A stretch of DNA of 64,000 nucleotides from Sphingomonas sp. LHG3406-1 (lineage in GTDB: Bacteria; Pseudomonadota; Alphaproteobacteria; Sphingomonadales; Sphingomonadaceae): assembly GCF_029637485.1 (NCBI RefSeq), contig NZ_CP069128.1, forward strand, positions 310,001 through 374,000, read 5' to 3'. The position numbers and the translations under genes were made by a program. The notes beneath the pieces were generated by a model that did not search any database, was not told the origin of the DNA, and was given only the letters and a program-made list of their open reading frames with translations. Position 1 is the first letter of the stretch, and each line of letters begins with the position of its first letter. Positions 8,720 through 16,826 of this stretch are shown piece by piece.

Positions 8720-9309
8720 AAAATGACATGTACCGTGAACGAACTTCGAAAGCTTGGTTCAAGCCGCTATTGCTGGCAGCTTTATTGGCTAGTGGCGGCT
8801 TCTACTTGTACAGCCGATCAGCGTCCAAGCAGGTCGATTTAAGTAGCAAACTAGCCAGCCTAACGCCCGAAGAGCAGCTCTCAGGTCGCATTGCGCTCGC
8901 ACAAAGCATGGCTGACTTTTCCAGTTTACGATCTCGCGAGGTTTCGTTGCGAGCGAAGCAGGACAGCCTTGCTCAGATGAGCCACTTCCATTCAAAGTAT
9001 AGCGGGTTCACCCCTCTTACCGGTTCCACCGTGCAGCAGATGCATGAGGAACGAAATGCAATTCTGCGACGTGAAGCTGCCACGATCGGCACCGGAAGCG
9101 ACCTCCTGCGCGCAACTCTACCGATGCTCAAACAAGCTGAAAAAATGAGGTTGGCAGAAGGACAAGTCGCTTTTGCCGACTTTGATACCGCAGCCCGGTC
9201 CGCTCTTAGCGCCTTCCGGAAGAGCCGGCACGTCAGCAAAGAGGAGCGGATCGAGTTCGAGCGAGCATTCAATCGCCTCAGCGCCCCTACAAGTTCACCT
9301 GCGTCGTGA
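8716..9309 (+). CDS. Small membrane-anchored protein of unknown function
   Basis: A 197-residue protein coupled to the integrase by an ATGA overlap and to the next gene by a GTGA overlap, so the three are probably translated together. A single hydrophobic segment (residues about 16-33, LLLAALLASGGFYLYS) follows a basic N-terminus; the rest is hydrophilic and mostly helical, with heptad-like stretches, and would be exported if the segment is a signal anchor. No family recognised. Being co-translated with the integrase suggests a role in island maintenance or in the function of the next gene, but this is inference. Confidence 0.6.
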   Translation: MKNDMYRERTSKAWFKPLLLAALLASGGFYLYSRSASKQVDLSSKLASLTPEEQLSGRIALAQSMADFSSLRSREVSLRAKQDSLAQMSHFHSKYSGFTPLTGSTVQQMHEERNAILRREAATIGTGSDLLRATLPMLKQAEKMRLAEGQVAFADFDTAARSALSAFRKSRHVSKEERIEFERAFNRLSAPTSSPAS

Positions 9310-10430
9310 CTCAAGGCGTTCTTTACATGGTGGATGTGGACGGCGGGCTTCGCCGGATGGCTCCTTCCGCTCCCGCAAGCGAGGATCAGATGCAGATGCT
9401 GGTTGCGCGATATCCGGAGCTGATTACCGACGGCGACGGAGACCTTCTGCTGATTAAGCGAGAGCAGGCGATTGCTGATCGCGAGGATAGTAGTGGTCGT
9501 TGGTCACTCGATCATTTGTTTGTCACCCGCGAGGGAGTGCCGGTGCTCGTAGAGCTGAAACGCGCGGTCGACACCCGTCTGCGCCGCGAAGTCGTCGGTC
9601 AAATGATGGATTATGCCGCGAACGGGACCGTCTACTGGCAAGGCGGGCGTGTTGCTGAAGCGTTTGCAGCAACAGCAGCAGCCAGTGGCGGAAATCCTGA
9701 TCAGCTCCTTTCCGAGTTCCTGGGCGACGCTGATCCCGAAGAGTTCTGGCGGCAGGTCGACAGCAACATGAAGGCTGGGCGGGTGAAGCTCGTCTTTGTT
9801 GCCGATAATATCCCACGCGAGCTTGCGCGCATTGTCGAGTTTTTGAATGATCAAATGCGCGCAGATGTGCGCGCCGTCGAGCTTCGCTGGTTTTCGGACA
9901 ACGCTGGCACAACGACCTTAAGCCCGCGCATCATCGGCGAGACCGAGCGCGCAGCAGCCGCAAAGGCCGCTGCAACGGGTGTTGTTTCGATGGACCGGGC
10001 GTCTTGGATCGCGGAGTATATGGCTCCGTTCGGTGAGGAGATGCTGCGGGCCACGGACAAGTACATCGAGATCATCGAGGCCGCAGGGGGCGATGCTCTG
10101 GTCGCCTCCACAAATGGCTCAATCCTGTCCAGCTTTCCGGGAGCCGATGGTAAGTGGTTTTATCCATTCCATCTCTGGAAGCAAAAGGCTGGGGGGCAGC
10201 TCTCGATCAGCCTCGGCTATCTCAAGGACCGAGCAGCGTTCGCGGACGAAGCTGTCCGCCAGCAACTATATGATCGCGCGACCGCGATCTTTGGACCGCT
10301 GAGCACAAGAACGCTCAAGGGATTTCCGGGTGTGCCAGTCACGCGCCTCAACGATCCCAAAGTGGCCGCGGGTTTCCGCGGTCTTGTCCAAGAAGTTCTG
10401 GCCTTGGGGGCGGGGCAGAAAGCGACCTAA
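9306..10430 (+). CDS. PD-(D/E)XK nuclease-like protein
   Basis: A 374-residue protein starting at GTG 9306 within the preceding stop; an in-frame ATG lies at 9327. Around residues 60-100 it contains WSLDHLFVTREG, then VPVLVELKRAVD, then QMMDYAANG. These are the Asp and Glu-x-Lys residues and following helix of a PD-(D/E)XK endonuclease core, similar in layout to NucS or DUF-type DNA-binding nucleases. The C-terminal half (from about residue 230) is a separate domain of unknown fold containing KWFYPFHLWKQ. It could act on DNA as a defence nuclease or accessory recombination factor; no specific family is assigned. Confidence 0.65.
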   Translation: MTQGVLYMVDVDGGLRRMAPSAPASEDQMQMLVARYPELITDGDGDLLLIKREQAIADREDSSGRWSLDHLFVTREGVPVLVELKRAVDTRLRREVVGQMMDYAANGTVYWQGGRVAEAFAATAAASGGNPDQLLSEFLGDADPEEFWRQVDSNMKAGRVKLVFVADNIPRELARIVEFLNDQMRADVRAVELRWFSDNAGTTTLSPRIIGETERAAAAKAAATGVVSMDRASWIAEYMAPFGEEMLRATDKYIEIIEAAGGDALVASTNGSILSSFPGADGKWFYPFHLWKQKAGGQLSISLGYLKDRAAFADEAVRQQLYDRATAIFGPLSTRTLKGFPGVPVTRLNDPKVAAGFRGLVQEVLALGAGQKAT

Positions 10431-10771
10431 TTCGCACTCTAGGGGAGTTGCCGCTGAAGCAACACACCAAACCGGTGTCGCTGTTGGACGGCCGTCCTTA
10501 CCTTTATATCCCGCTATCCCGCTCTCCTCTCCTGCCCCCTTGCGCCTTCACCTACTCTGCCACTGCTTCTTCCGTCCTTCCGATCTTCCACTCTTTGTGC
10601 CTCTCTACCTTTCCATCATCCTTTCTTCCCTTCGCCTTCGTTGGGGAGGGGTGATTTAGATTTTGTGCGGTGGGGCGGACAGTGGCCAGTCTGAAGAGCT
10701 AACCCGGCCACCATCTATATCTCTCCGAAACCTTCCTCTTCTGGGAAGGTAAACCTTCGGAGACTTCACCA
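10431..10771. other. Intergenic region with a long polypyrimidine tract
   Basis: This 341-nt stretch holds no supported gene. From about 10507 to 10640 the plus strand is strongly pyrimidine-biased (runs such as CTCTCCTCTCCTGCCCCC and CTCTCTACCTTTCCATC), unlike anything nearby. A 68-codon frame across it has a composition explained by the bias. Downstream of the tract come a GGCC-flanked inverted repeat near 10684-10708 and the leader hairpin of the next gene. Confidence 0.7.
10722..10763 (+). promoter_or_regulatory. Leader hairpin covering the ribosome-binding site of the 90-aa gene
   Basis: TCTCCGAA (10722-10729) pairs with TTCGGAGA (10756-10763), and ACCTTCC (10730-10736) pairs with GGAAGGT (10744-10750), leaving a 7-nt loop and one 5-nt bulge (AAACC). 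The likely Shine-Dalgarno sequence GGAGA (10759-10763) is inside the 3' arm, 8 nt before ATG 10772. Folding would therefore block translation. No T-run follows, so it is not an intrinsic terminator. Confidence 0.65.
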
Positions 10772-11044
10772 ATGAGTTTTCAGAATATGCCGCCGGCGGG
10801 ACCGCGGCCCGGTGACTCGCCACAGATGACAGCGGCGCTCGACCGCTTGATGGTGGAGGGCGCCGACGCCCGCCGCCCCGTCGGCAACGATCACCAAATC
10901 AAGGTCACATGGGACATCAATTACTACCCCGACAAAGGCACTATCCTTCCTGATCGAGGGAGCAAACTTGCCGTTTTCGGTCTCGATGCTCTGATTAAGT
11001 ACCTTCGTGAGACTGGCCGTCTGCCAGCTACCCAGAGCGTGTAA
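10772..11044 (+). CDS. Hypothetical 90-aa protein
   Basis: A short cytoplasmic protein with a Pro/Gly-rich start (residues 1-20), a central QIKVTWDINYYPDK strand region and an amphipathic C-terminal helix (GLDALIKYLRETGRLP). No family recognised. The gene sits alone between two strong leader hairpins and precedes the PGN_0703-like nuclease gene by 69 nt. The matching hairpin arrangement suggests the two genes are regulated in the same way and may work together, for example as a nuclease with its immunity or specificity partner; this is inference. Confidence 0.6.
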   Translation: MSFQNMPPAGPRPGDSPQMTAALDRLMVEGADARRPVGNDHQIKVTWDINYYPDKGTILPDRGSKLAVFGLDALIKYLRETGRLPATQSV

Positions 11045-11062
11045 TCTCGTCGCCCATTCCTG

Positions 11063-11110
11063 CGAATCCTCTGTTGTGGGCCCTGACCCGGGCCCAAGAC
11101 GGAGGATTCG
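11063..11110 (+). promoter_or_regulatory. Long leader hairpin covering the ribosome-binding site of the PGN_0703-like gene
   Basis: Two 21-nt arms (11063-11083 and 11090-11110) pair along their whole length with a single mismatch and two G-U pairs around the 6-nt loop TGACCC. The outer stem is CGAATCCTC with GAGGATTCG, the inner stem GGGCCC with GGGCCC. The Shine-Dalgarno GGAGGA (11101-11106) lies in the 3' arm, and the ATG at 11114 follows 3 nt after the stem. Such a stable stem should strongly repress translation unless opened by a protein, RNA, ribosome or heat. Confidence 0.75.
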
Positions 11111-11113
11111 TAC

Positions 11114-12178
11114 ATGGCCTTCGAGCCAAGCAGCCAATCTTGTCAGTTACCCCTCATTCCTGCCGAAGTCCTGAAAAAGCATCGGGTCTTTGAAGCCTTC
11201 GACAACCGCTTCCGCGCTTGTGCTCGCCTCCTGCAGGCGCTCTGGCGCGAAAGCCAACAGCTTCCCATCGGCAGTCACGAGACACGCGATGGTCGCCAGC
11301 GCCGCATTGGCTCCCTCATTAGCAGTGCCGCCGCCGACGCCGGCCGGAACTTCCTATCTCCAGAAGTCGCCCACCTCGTTCGTCGTGAGACCATCTATCA
11401 AGAACGCGGTGCGCTCATCGACAAGCGCCGGCTGTACGGCAACCTCCTCTCGAGCATGCCGCTAGCCTTCAACGTCTTCGCGCCCTTGCGCCTAAACCGG
11501 CGCCTTGCCGAGAAGGTTATCCGTAGCCTCATTCCTGGCATTGACCTCAGTGAAGTGCTCGATGTCCGTTTCGAGCACAGCCCCGGCCGAAACCATGCCG
11601 AGCTTACCGATGACCGGACGGCATTCGATGTGGCCATTCAATACCGTCGTTCAGATGGAGGGCTCGGGCTGCTGGCCATTGAGGTCAAGTACAGCGAAAC
11701 TGGCGCAGAAGGCGCAGGCGAACTCAGCGGGCGATACGACGAGCTTGCTGTCGCATCCGAGCTTTACAAGAGCCCCTTGAGCGCCGTGCTTCGTACCGCC
11801 GGATGTCAGCAGCTCTTCCGCGAGCACTTGCTCACTTTTGCAGCGCTATATCGAGGCGATTACGCCGAAGCGCGGTTCATCCTCGCGGCTCCCCGCCAGA
11901 ACCACCTCGTGCAACAGGCGGCACAGCTATATGCCTCGCATCTGCTCGAGCCCGGACCTGGCGCCGTGCCCTTCATGAATGTCGAACTCGAACAACTTAT
12001 CGAGGCAATCGGCTGGGCGGGTGAGCTTGATTACGCGTACGCACTCCACGACCGCTATCTGAACTGGTTCAAGCTCGATGCTGTGGTCGAGGAAGCGCTG
12101 CGCGCTAAGCCCGGTTCATGGACACTAGCAGCGCCGCCGGTGCGTCCGCCGCTGGCTCTTGTTTCGCGAGCAGCCTGA
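11114..12178 (+). CDS. PGN_0703-like putative restriction endonuclease
   Basis: A 354-residue protein with a PD-(D/E)XK-type core near residues 170-200: an Asp in TAFDVAIQYRR, then LLAIEVKYSE giving the Glu-x-Lys pair. Overall organisation (long helical N-terminus with LLQALWRE, central nuclease core, helical C-terminus) matches what is annotated as the PGN_0703 family of putative restriction endonucleases. No methyltransferase lies beside it, so a classic restriction role is not supported by context; it may be a modification-independent or abortive nuclease. Its translation appears to be gated by the long leader hairpin directly upstream. The next gene starts 11 nt later. Confidence 0.65.
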   Translation: MAFEPSSQSCQLPLIPAEVLKKHRVFEAFDNRFRACARLLQALWRESQQLPIGSHETRDGRQRRIGSLISSAAADAGRNFLSPEVAHLVRRETIYQERGALIDKRRLYGNLLSSMPLAFNVFAPLRLNRRLAEKVIRSLIPGIDLSEVLDVRFEHSPGRNHAELTDDRTAFDVAIQYRRSDGGLGLLAIEVKYSETGAEGAGELSGRYDELAVASELYKSPLSAVLRTAGCQQLFREHLLTFAALYRGDYAEARFILAAPRQNHLVQQAAQLYASHLLEPGPGAVPFMNVELEQLIEAIGWAGELDYAYALHDRYLNWFKLDAVVEEALRAKPGSWTLAAPPVRPPLALVSRAA

Positions 12179-12189
12179 GAGAAGCCACC

Positions 12190-13119
12190 ATGCGGACGAG
12201 CGACCTCTTCGAGCGGATCACCGGCAGGATCATCGCCGCGATGGAAGCCGGTGTCGGGGAATACATCATGCCCTGGCACCGGTGGGGCGAAGCCACCGGC
12301 ATGCCCATCAATGCGATATCGAGTCGCCCGTACCGGGGCATCAACACCTTGTTGCTTTGGGCAGCTGCCGAGCTCGATGGTCATTCATCAGGGCGCTGGG
12401 CCACCTACCGGCAGTGGACTGCTGCAGGCGCTCAGGTTCGCAAGGGTGAGAAGGCGACAGCCATCGTGTTCTGGAAGACGGCCACCAATGAGGCCGACGA
12501 GGATAATGGCAATGCTGAGGAGGGCGCTTCGCGGCCGAAGTTCATTGGTCGGGTCTATCAGGTCTTCAACGCGGACCAGGTCGACGGTGACAAGCACGCC
12601 AATGCCGTCGCGAGCCAATCCGTGGCTGAGCGGATTGCGGCAGCCGAGGGCTTCTTCGCAGCTTGCGCAGCCAAGGTTGAGCACGGTGGCGACCAGGCTT
12701 TCTACATGCCCGTCCAAGACCGCATCCAGATGCCGCGGTTCGAGCAATTTCGTGATCCTGAAAGCTACTACTCCGTCTTAGGTCACGAGCATGTTCATTG
12801 GACGGGTGCCGACCATCGGCTCGCGCGGGATCTTCGAAATCGCTTTGGGACAGATGCCTACGCGATCGAGGAGCTCATCGCTGAGCTCGGCTCCGCGTTT
12901 CTCGCGGGTCACCTCGGCCTCGCCGTTGAACCACGACCGGATCATGCCGCATATCTCGCGAATTGGCTCCGGGTGCTTCGAAATGACTCCCGTGCTGTCG
13001 TGACGGCTGCTGCGAAGGCTCAGCAAGCCGTCGACTTCCTCATCGATCTAGCAGGCTGCGACCAAGACGTGGGAGCTGGCGTCCAGGGTGGGAGCTGCGA
13101 GCGATTGATTGCGGCATGA
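12190..13119 (+). CDS. ardC: ArdC-like antirestriction protein (ssDNA-binding domain plus zincin metallopeptidase)
   Basis: A 309-residue protein; ATG 12190 was chosen because the family opens with a helix such as DLFERITGRIIAAMEAG followed by MPWHRW, as here. The N-terminal half matches the ArdC ssDNA-binding domain (PYRGINTLLLW, RWATYRQW, VRKGEKATAIVFWK). The C-terminal half is a zincin with GHEHVHWTG (HExxH) near residue 200 and a downstream EELIAELGSAFL that may supply the third metal ligand. ArdC proteins on plasmids and integrative elements protect incoming DNA from restriction. It is coupled to the PP2C gene by an ATGA overlap. Confidence 0.88.
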   Translation: MRTSDLFERITGRIIAAMEAGVGEYIMPWHRWGEATGMPINAISSRPYRGINTLLLWAAAELDGHSSGRWATYRQWTAAGAQVRKGEKATAIVFWKTATNEADEDNGNAEEGASRPKFIGRVYQVFNADQVDGDKHANAVASQSVAERIAAAEGFFAACAAKVEHGGDQAFYMPVQDRIQMPRFEQFRDPESYYSVLGHEHVHWTGADHRLARDLRNRFGTDAYAIEELIAELGSAFLAGHLGLAVEPRPDHAAYLANWLRVLRNDSRAVVTAAAKAQQAVDFLIDLAGCDQDVGAGVQGGSCERLIAA

Positions 13120-13814
13120 CGAGCTCCGGTGTGAAAGCCTGCGTGGCCTCGGACGTCGGCAGAGTCCGAGCAAACAACGAGGACAGATGTGCTGTTTCGG
13201 CGGCGGCGGGCTGCGTAACTGGCTGGCGCGGTGTTCTTGCGTCAGAAGGTGGTTGGGCTGTTCTTGCCGACGGGGTTGGCGGCCACGTTGCAGGCGAAGT
13301 TGCTGCGACCCTGGCGATCGAAGTGATGCGCCCGCTACTGGCAGGAGTGCGGACCGATGAAGATGTCCAACGTGCCGTGAACGCTGCCGACCAAGCGATC
13401 TTCATGGCGATGGACATGCGCCCCGAGCTTCGAGGAATGGCCACGACGATAGCTGGCGCAGTTTTCCAGTCCGGCCAGGTAATCACTTTTAACGCCGGCG
13501 ACAGTCGTGCCTACTCATTCGAAAATGGCACCCTGACCCAGAGGAGCAAGGACGACGTTAGGCGGGGTGGGGCGCTGCTGCAGTGCCTCGGCGGCTTCCA
13601 GGAGCCAGTCCCACTCTTTGTTCATGTGCGCCACTTCAAATCCAGCGCAAGCGTGTTGCTTTGCTCTGATGGATTGACCGATCTCTTGCCGGATAAGAAA
13701 ATCGAGGCGCTCCTGCGGCAAAATCCCGACGATCCGGCTCGAGCACTAGTCGACGCAGCGTTGGCAGCCGGCGGGCACGACAACGTCTCGGTAATCTTCA
13801 TGGCGCCTAGCTAA
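13116..13814 (+). CDS. PP2C-family serine/threonine phosphatase
   Basis: A compact 232-residue metal-dependent phosphatase. The motifs appear in order: VRANNEDR (metal-binding Glu-Asp), LADGVGGHVAGE (Asp-Gly), GMATTIAGAV, FNAGDSRAY (Gly-Asp), LLCSDGLTDLL and GGHDNVSVI (Asp-Asn). It would dephosphorylate Ser/Thr residues in the cytoplasm. No cognate kinase is visible in the window, which is unusual, since such phosphatases on mobile islands usually sit with a Ser/Thr kinase. It overlaps the ArdC-like gene by 4 nt and so is probably co-translated with it. The region between it and the convergent gene (13815-13952) contains nothing recognised. Confidence 0.88.
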   Translation: MTSSGVKACVASDVGRVRANNEDRCAVSAAAGCVTGWRGVLASEGGWAVLADGVGGHVAGEVAATLAIEVMRPLLAGVRTDEDVQRAVNAADQAIFMAMDMRPELRGMATTIAGAVFQSGQVITFNAGDSRAYSFENGTLTQRSKDDVRRGGALLQCLGGFQEPVPLFVHVRHFKSSASVLLCSDGLTDLLPDKKIEALLRQNPDDPARALVDAALAAGGHDNVSVIFMAPS

Positions 13815-13952
13815 CGATCTTTCCTGCTGAAAATCTCTTGCACGAGGAGAGAGCCGGACCGACCTTTGGCGACCGGCCTTGACCGCGCGAATACGTCAAA
13901 TGAATCGAAGCGGCGCTTTAAAAAGTCACTGAGTTTCGCGCCATGATTCGGC

Positions 13953-16052
13953 TTAGGTGGTCGCCGTCTTTGCCGACCACCACGGCGTCCAGCTTCGCGC
14001 GCGCTCTCGCGGATCATCGGGCCATTGCTTCTGAAGCGCTTCCATTTCCTCGGCGAAGCGCCTGTCTGCTACTGGCCCGGCCTCACGACCAATATATTCG
14101 ACACGGCGGACCCGATCCTCGCGTGCGGCGATTTCCCGCACCCGGTCCTTGTGCTCGTCCAGCTCCCAACCACAGTAAAGGTAGGACCAGGCCATGTCCT
14201 TGAAGGCCGAAAGCAGCTTCATCTTGTTCTTCTCAGCAGCGATGCGCGCTGCCCGGTCAATCGAGTGACTAACACCAACGACTTTCTTGGTCATCGGCTC
14301 GCCTGGCTCGGCGTTGCCCGTAAGCCCGAGCAGTTCACGCAGCGGCTTGCGGGTCCCTTCATCAGCCCAATGGTCAATGCGTGGATCGAGACTAGACCAG
14401 AGCTGACGCATGCGCTCCCACTGGAACTTCTGCCGGGACTTGTCGCGCGCCACCGTGTTTCTCGGCTGCGGGTTCCACCAACGAGCGGCGACGGTGATCT
14501 CTGCGTCAGGATGCTTCCAGAGCTTGGCTGCCAGCCAACGCTCCGCAAGCCCTAGGTGCTCATACGGCACGTGCAGCGCGAGGCGGCAGCGGATCACACC
14601 GGTCAATCGATGATTGCTATATAGCCAATGATACTGACGATCACCGGCATCGCCCGCCCAGTCCTGAATTCGAAGCCCAAGTTCATGTGTCAGCCGCGAA
14701 ATGGCCTTAGCGGCGGCGTCTTCCAGCCTTTCCTTTGGAGCACGGACTTCCAAATCGATTGCACCATTGATCACCCGTCCATGATGCTGCCCCAGGAAGC
14801 TGACGGCGTCCGCCAGCCGCTCGATGTCACTGTGCGATCGGTAAGATCCCGATGTGCTTGGTTCTTTGGTGGCCGACTTCCTGGACCGGCCGCGATATTC
14901 CCGATGACGTCGCGCGGGATCAGCGTCGTTCGCCGGATGAAGTGCCAGTGCCTTGCTCGGGGTGATGAGCCGGTTGAACTGGTGAAGCTTGATCGCGAGC
15001 GACGCATCGTCATCGATCAGCGATGGCTCGATCAACCAGAAGTTCAGGAGCTCCTGCCAGTAGTCCTCCGGTTTCAAGCCGTCGGCGCGCGCGCCCAAGT
15101 TGAAGCCGTGCACCAGTTCGCTTCGGTCTGAAGGTCCCATGAGGTGGAAGGCAGGGTTCACATGATTGTGGAGGCGGGGGCTGCTTACCTCGAAATTGTA
15201 GAGGAAGAGCAAGAATTGCTTGATCGCGCGAGCTTTCTCGCGCGGGAGCGCTGGCCAAGCTGAAATCGCCTCGAATTGCCGGGTAAGGTCATGCGCGATC
15301 ACCGCGTCGACATAGGCGATCAGGTGATCGATCCAGCCGAGCGAAAGGGCGGTCTTGAGTAGCCCTGGAGTCAGGTGGCCGCGGGCGGCCACGCTATCGA
15401 GAGCCATCACCAGCTCGCGTGCCGAACCTCGGCCCATGCTGACAAGCATGTCCAGCGCAGCAGGCTCGTAGGTGATCCCCTCGTTGCCGCAGATTCGCTT
15501 AGCAAGGTTGAACAGGTCAGCATTTGGCACCAGCCTTAGCGGAACGATGAGACAGCGGGACCGGAGCGCTGGCCGGACGGACTCGAGCTCCGTGGTCGCG
15601 CAGATGAAGAAGCGGCCTTTGCGAGGACGTTCCACTTCAGCCAGCAGCACGTCCGCGGCCTTTGACTGAAGCCCGTGAACCTCGTCGATGAACACACCAT
15701 ACTTGTTCCACGGGACCGTGCTCAGCAGGGTCTCGGCGAACTTGGTGACATCGGAGTCGTCCCAGCGGGCACCACTGAACTCATACAAATGGAAGGGCGT
15801 GAGCCCACTTTTGCAGTCGACACAGGTTCCGCACGGCGATGGGGTCGGTGCCGCACAATGCCGGGCCATGGCGAAGATGCGCGCCAGCGTCGTCTTCCCG
15901 GTCCCCGGCGGACCGTGGATCAATATGGGAGGAGGGCTCTCCTGGCTCACGAGCGGACTTAAGAGTCTTATCGCCGCATCTTGCGCGACAACGTCGGTGA
16001 AGCGCTGCGGCTGGTGGCGGACCACCAGCGGGACCACTTGGGTCTTTGGCAT
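13953..16052 (-). CDS. DnaX-like clamp-loader AAA+ ATPase with a novel C-terminus
   Basis: A 699-residue protein. The first 170 residues are clearly DnaX-like: VRHQPQRFTDVVAQ, Walker A HGPPGTGKTT (about 46-55), a zinc module C66-x7-C74-x2-C77-x2-C80, Walker B VFIDEVHG (120-127), sensor CATTELESV and arginine finger in LRSRC (R166). DnaX-type helical lid and collar-like regions follow. From about residue 390 the sequence no longer resembles DnaX; it is basic and Trp-rich, with no recognised domain. ATG 16052 was chosen because it forms a TGATG junction with the preceding small gene. The likely role is sliding-clamp loading or another clamp-dependent step specific to the island. The host's own dnaX must lie elsewhere. 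Confidence 0.8.
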   Translation of the reverse strand: MPKTQVVPLVVRHQPQRFTDVVAQDAAIRLLSPLVSQESPPPILIHGPPGTGKTTLARIFAMARHCAAPTPSPCGTCVDCKSGLTPFHLYEFSGARWDDSDVTKFAETLLSTVPWNKYGVFIDEVHGLQSKAADVLLAEVERPRKGRFFICATTELESVRPALRSRCLIVPLRLVPNADLFNLAKRICGNEGITYEPAALDMLVSMGRGSARELVMALDSVAARGHLTPGLLKTALSLGWIDHLIAYVDAVIAHDLTRQFEAISAWPALPREKARAIKQFLLFLYNFEVSSPRLHNHVNPAFHLMGPSDRSELVHGFNLGARADGLKPEDYWQELLNFWLIEPSLIDDDASLAIKLHQFNRLITPSKALALHPANDADPARRHREYRGRSRKSATKEPSTSGSYRSHSDIERLADAVSFLGQHHGRVINGAIDLEVRAPKERLEDAAAKAISRLTHELGLRIQDWAGDAGDRQYHWLYSNHRLTGVIRCRLALHVPYEHLGLAERWLAAKLWKHPDAEITVAARWWNPQPRNTVARDKSRQKFQWERMRQLWSSLDPRIDHWADEGTRKPLRELLGLTGNAEPGEPMTKKVVGVSHSIDRAARIAAEKNKMKLLSAFKDMAWSYLYCGWELDEHKDRVREIAAREDRVRRVEYIGREAGPVADRRFAEEMEALQKQWPDDPRERARSWTPWWSAKTATT

Positions 16053-16273
16053 CACTCGGCCGATCCTTTAGGCAGAGACCCCGGGCCCGCCATTGGACAA
16101 GGGTCTGGCTCGTCTGGATCATCGCCCCAGAGGGTGCGAACCAATGCACTCGCAGGCCCTTCCCCAGGCTCAATGATCCACTTTCCTTCCATGTCGCGGA
16201 AATCTTCGCCGTTGCGGCGCACGATCTCGATGCGCTGCTCGCGTTCTGACAAGTCTCTTAGTCGGTCGGCCAT
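16052..16273 (-). CDS. Small hypothetical protein upstream of the DnaX-like gene
   Basis: A 73-residue acidic protein (MADRLRDLSEREQRIEIVRR, then a region ending with Pro/Gly-rich DPDEPDPCPMAGPG). Its stop shares one base with the start of the DnaX-like gene (TGATG), so translation is probably coupled and the product may be a partner subunit. No family recognised. The 82 nt between its start and the plus-strand gene at 16356 must hold two divergent promoters. Confidence 0.5.
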   Translation of the reverse strand: MADRLRDLSEREQRIEIVRRNGEDFRDMEGKWIIEPGEGPASALVRTLWGDDPDEPDPCPMAGPGSLPKGSAE

Positions 16274-16355
16274 TGAACTCTCCGGTTACGTGGCATAGAT
16301 AGTCTTCCACATCCTCATCAGGTAGAGAGCGTCCTTCCATGGTTCAAGGTGCAAC

Positions 16356-16826
16356 GTGACGCGGACACAGATTCGCGTGACCCTGGCGCGGGAGGACAAT
16401 GAGAAGCTGGCTGTTGAGGCGGCCAGACGTGGCATCTTGCCCGCGACCCTTGCCGCCGAGTTCGTCAGGGAGGGGCTGAAACGTGCAGCGGCCGAGAAGA
16501 AGGTTGAACGGCCGGCGGCTGAGCTAAAGCGCTGGCTTGAGCCGTTCCTTGGCGATCTTCGCCGGCGGGGTGGCTGGCCTGAGGACATCACGATCACGGT
16601 GTTCGAGCATATCCGGGACCAGGCCCACGATCTCTATGACGCGGCGGCCGAGGATGTCGGCCGGAGCGCGCTGAACCGCGAACTCGGCCGGATGGTCAAA
16701 GAGCGACTGGATGCAGAGGTCGTGACGATCGGCACCAGACCCAAGGTGAAGAAGGTCCGCCGGAACAGCGGCAGTCTCATCCAACTAGCAACTCTACTTA
16801 AACCTAAGCCTGGAGAAGGACGATGA
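16356..16826 (+). CDS. Putative ribbon-helix-helix-type protein, paralogous to the gene at 47615-48097
   Basis: A 156-residue protein starting at GTG 16356 (an ATG at 16339 is out of frame and stops at once). The N-terminus, QIRVTLAREDNEKLAVEAARRG followed by a helix, looks like a ribbon-helix-helix DNA-binding fold. Residues about 55-115 (W-P-E-D, TVFEHIRDQAHDLYDAA, ALNRELGRMV) match the corresponding part of the 47615-48097 protein. The C-terminus is basic. It overlaps the next gene by ATGA and is probably co-translated with it. A role as a small regulator or a partner in DNA binding is inferred. Confidence 0.6.
   Translation: MTRTQIRVTLAREDNEKLAVEAARRGILPATLAAEFVREGLKRAAAEKKVERPAAELKRWLEPFLGDLRRRGGWPEDITITVFEHIRDQAHDLYDAAAEDVGRSALNRELGRMVKERLDAEVVTIGTRPKVKKVRRNSGSLIQLATLLKPKPGEGR

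Noticed and set aside
10448..10654. 68-codon plus-strand frame in the polypyrimidine tract
   Set aside because: Its Pro/Ser/Leu/Phe composition simply reflects the C/T-rich strand, and it has no ribosome-binding site.
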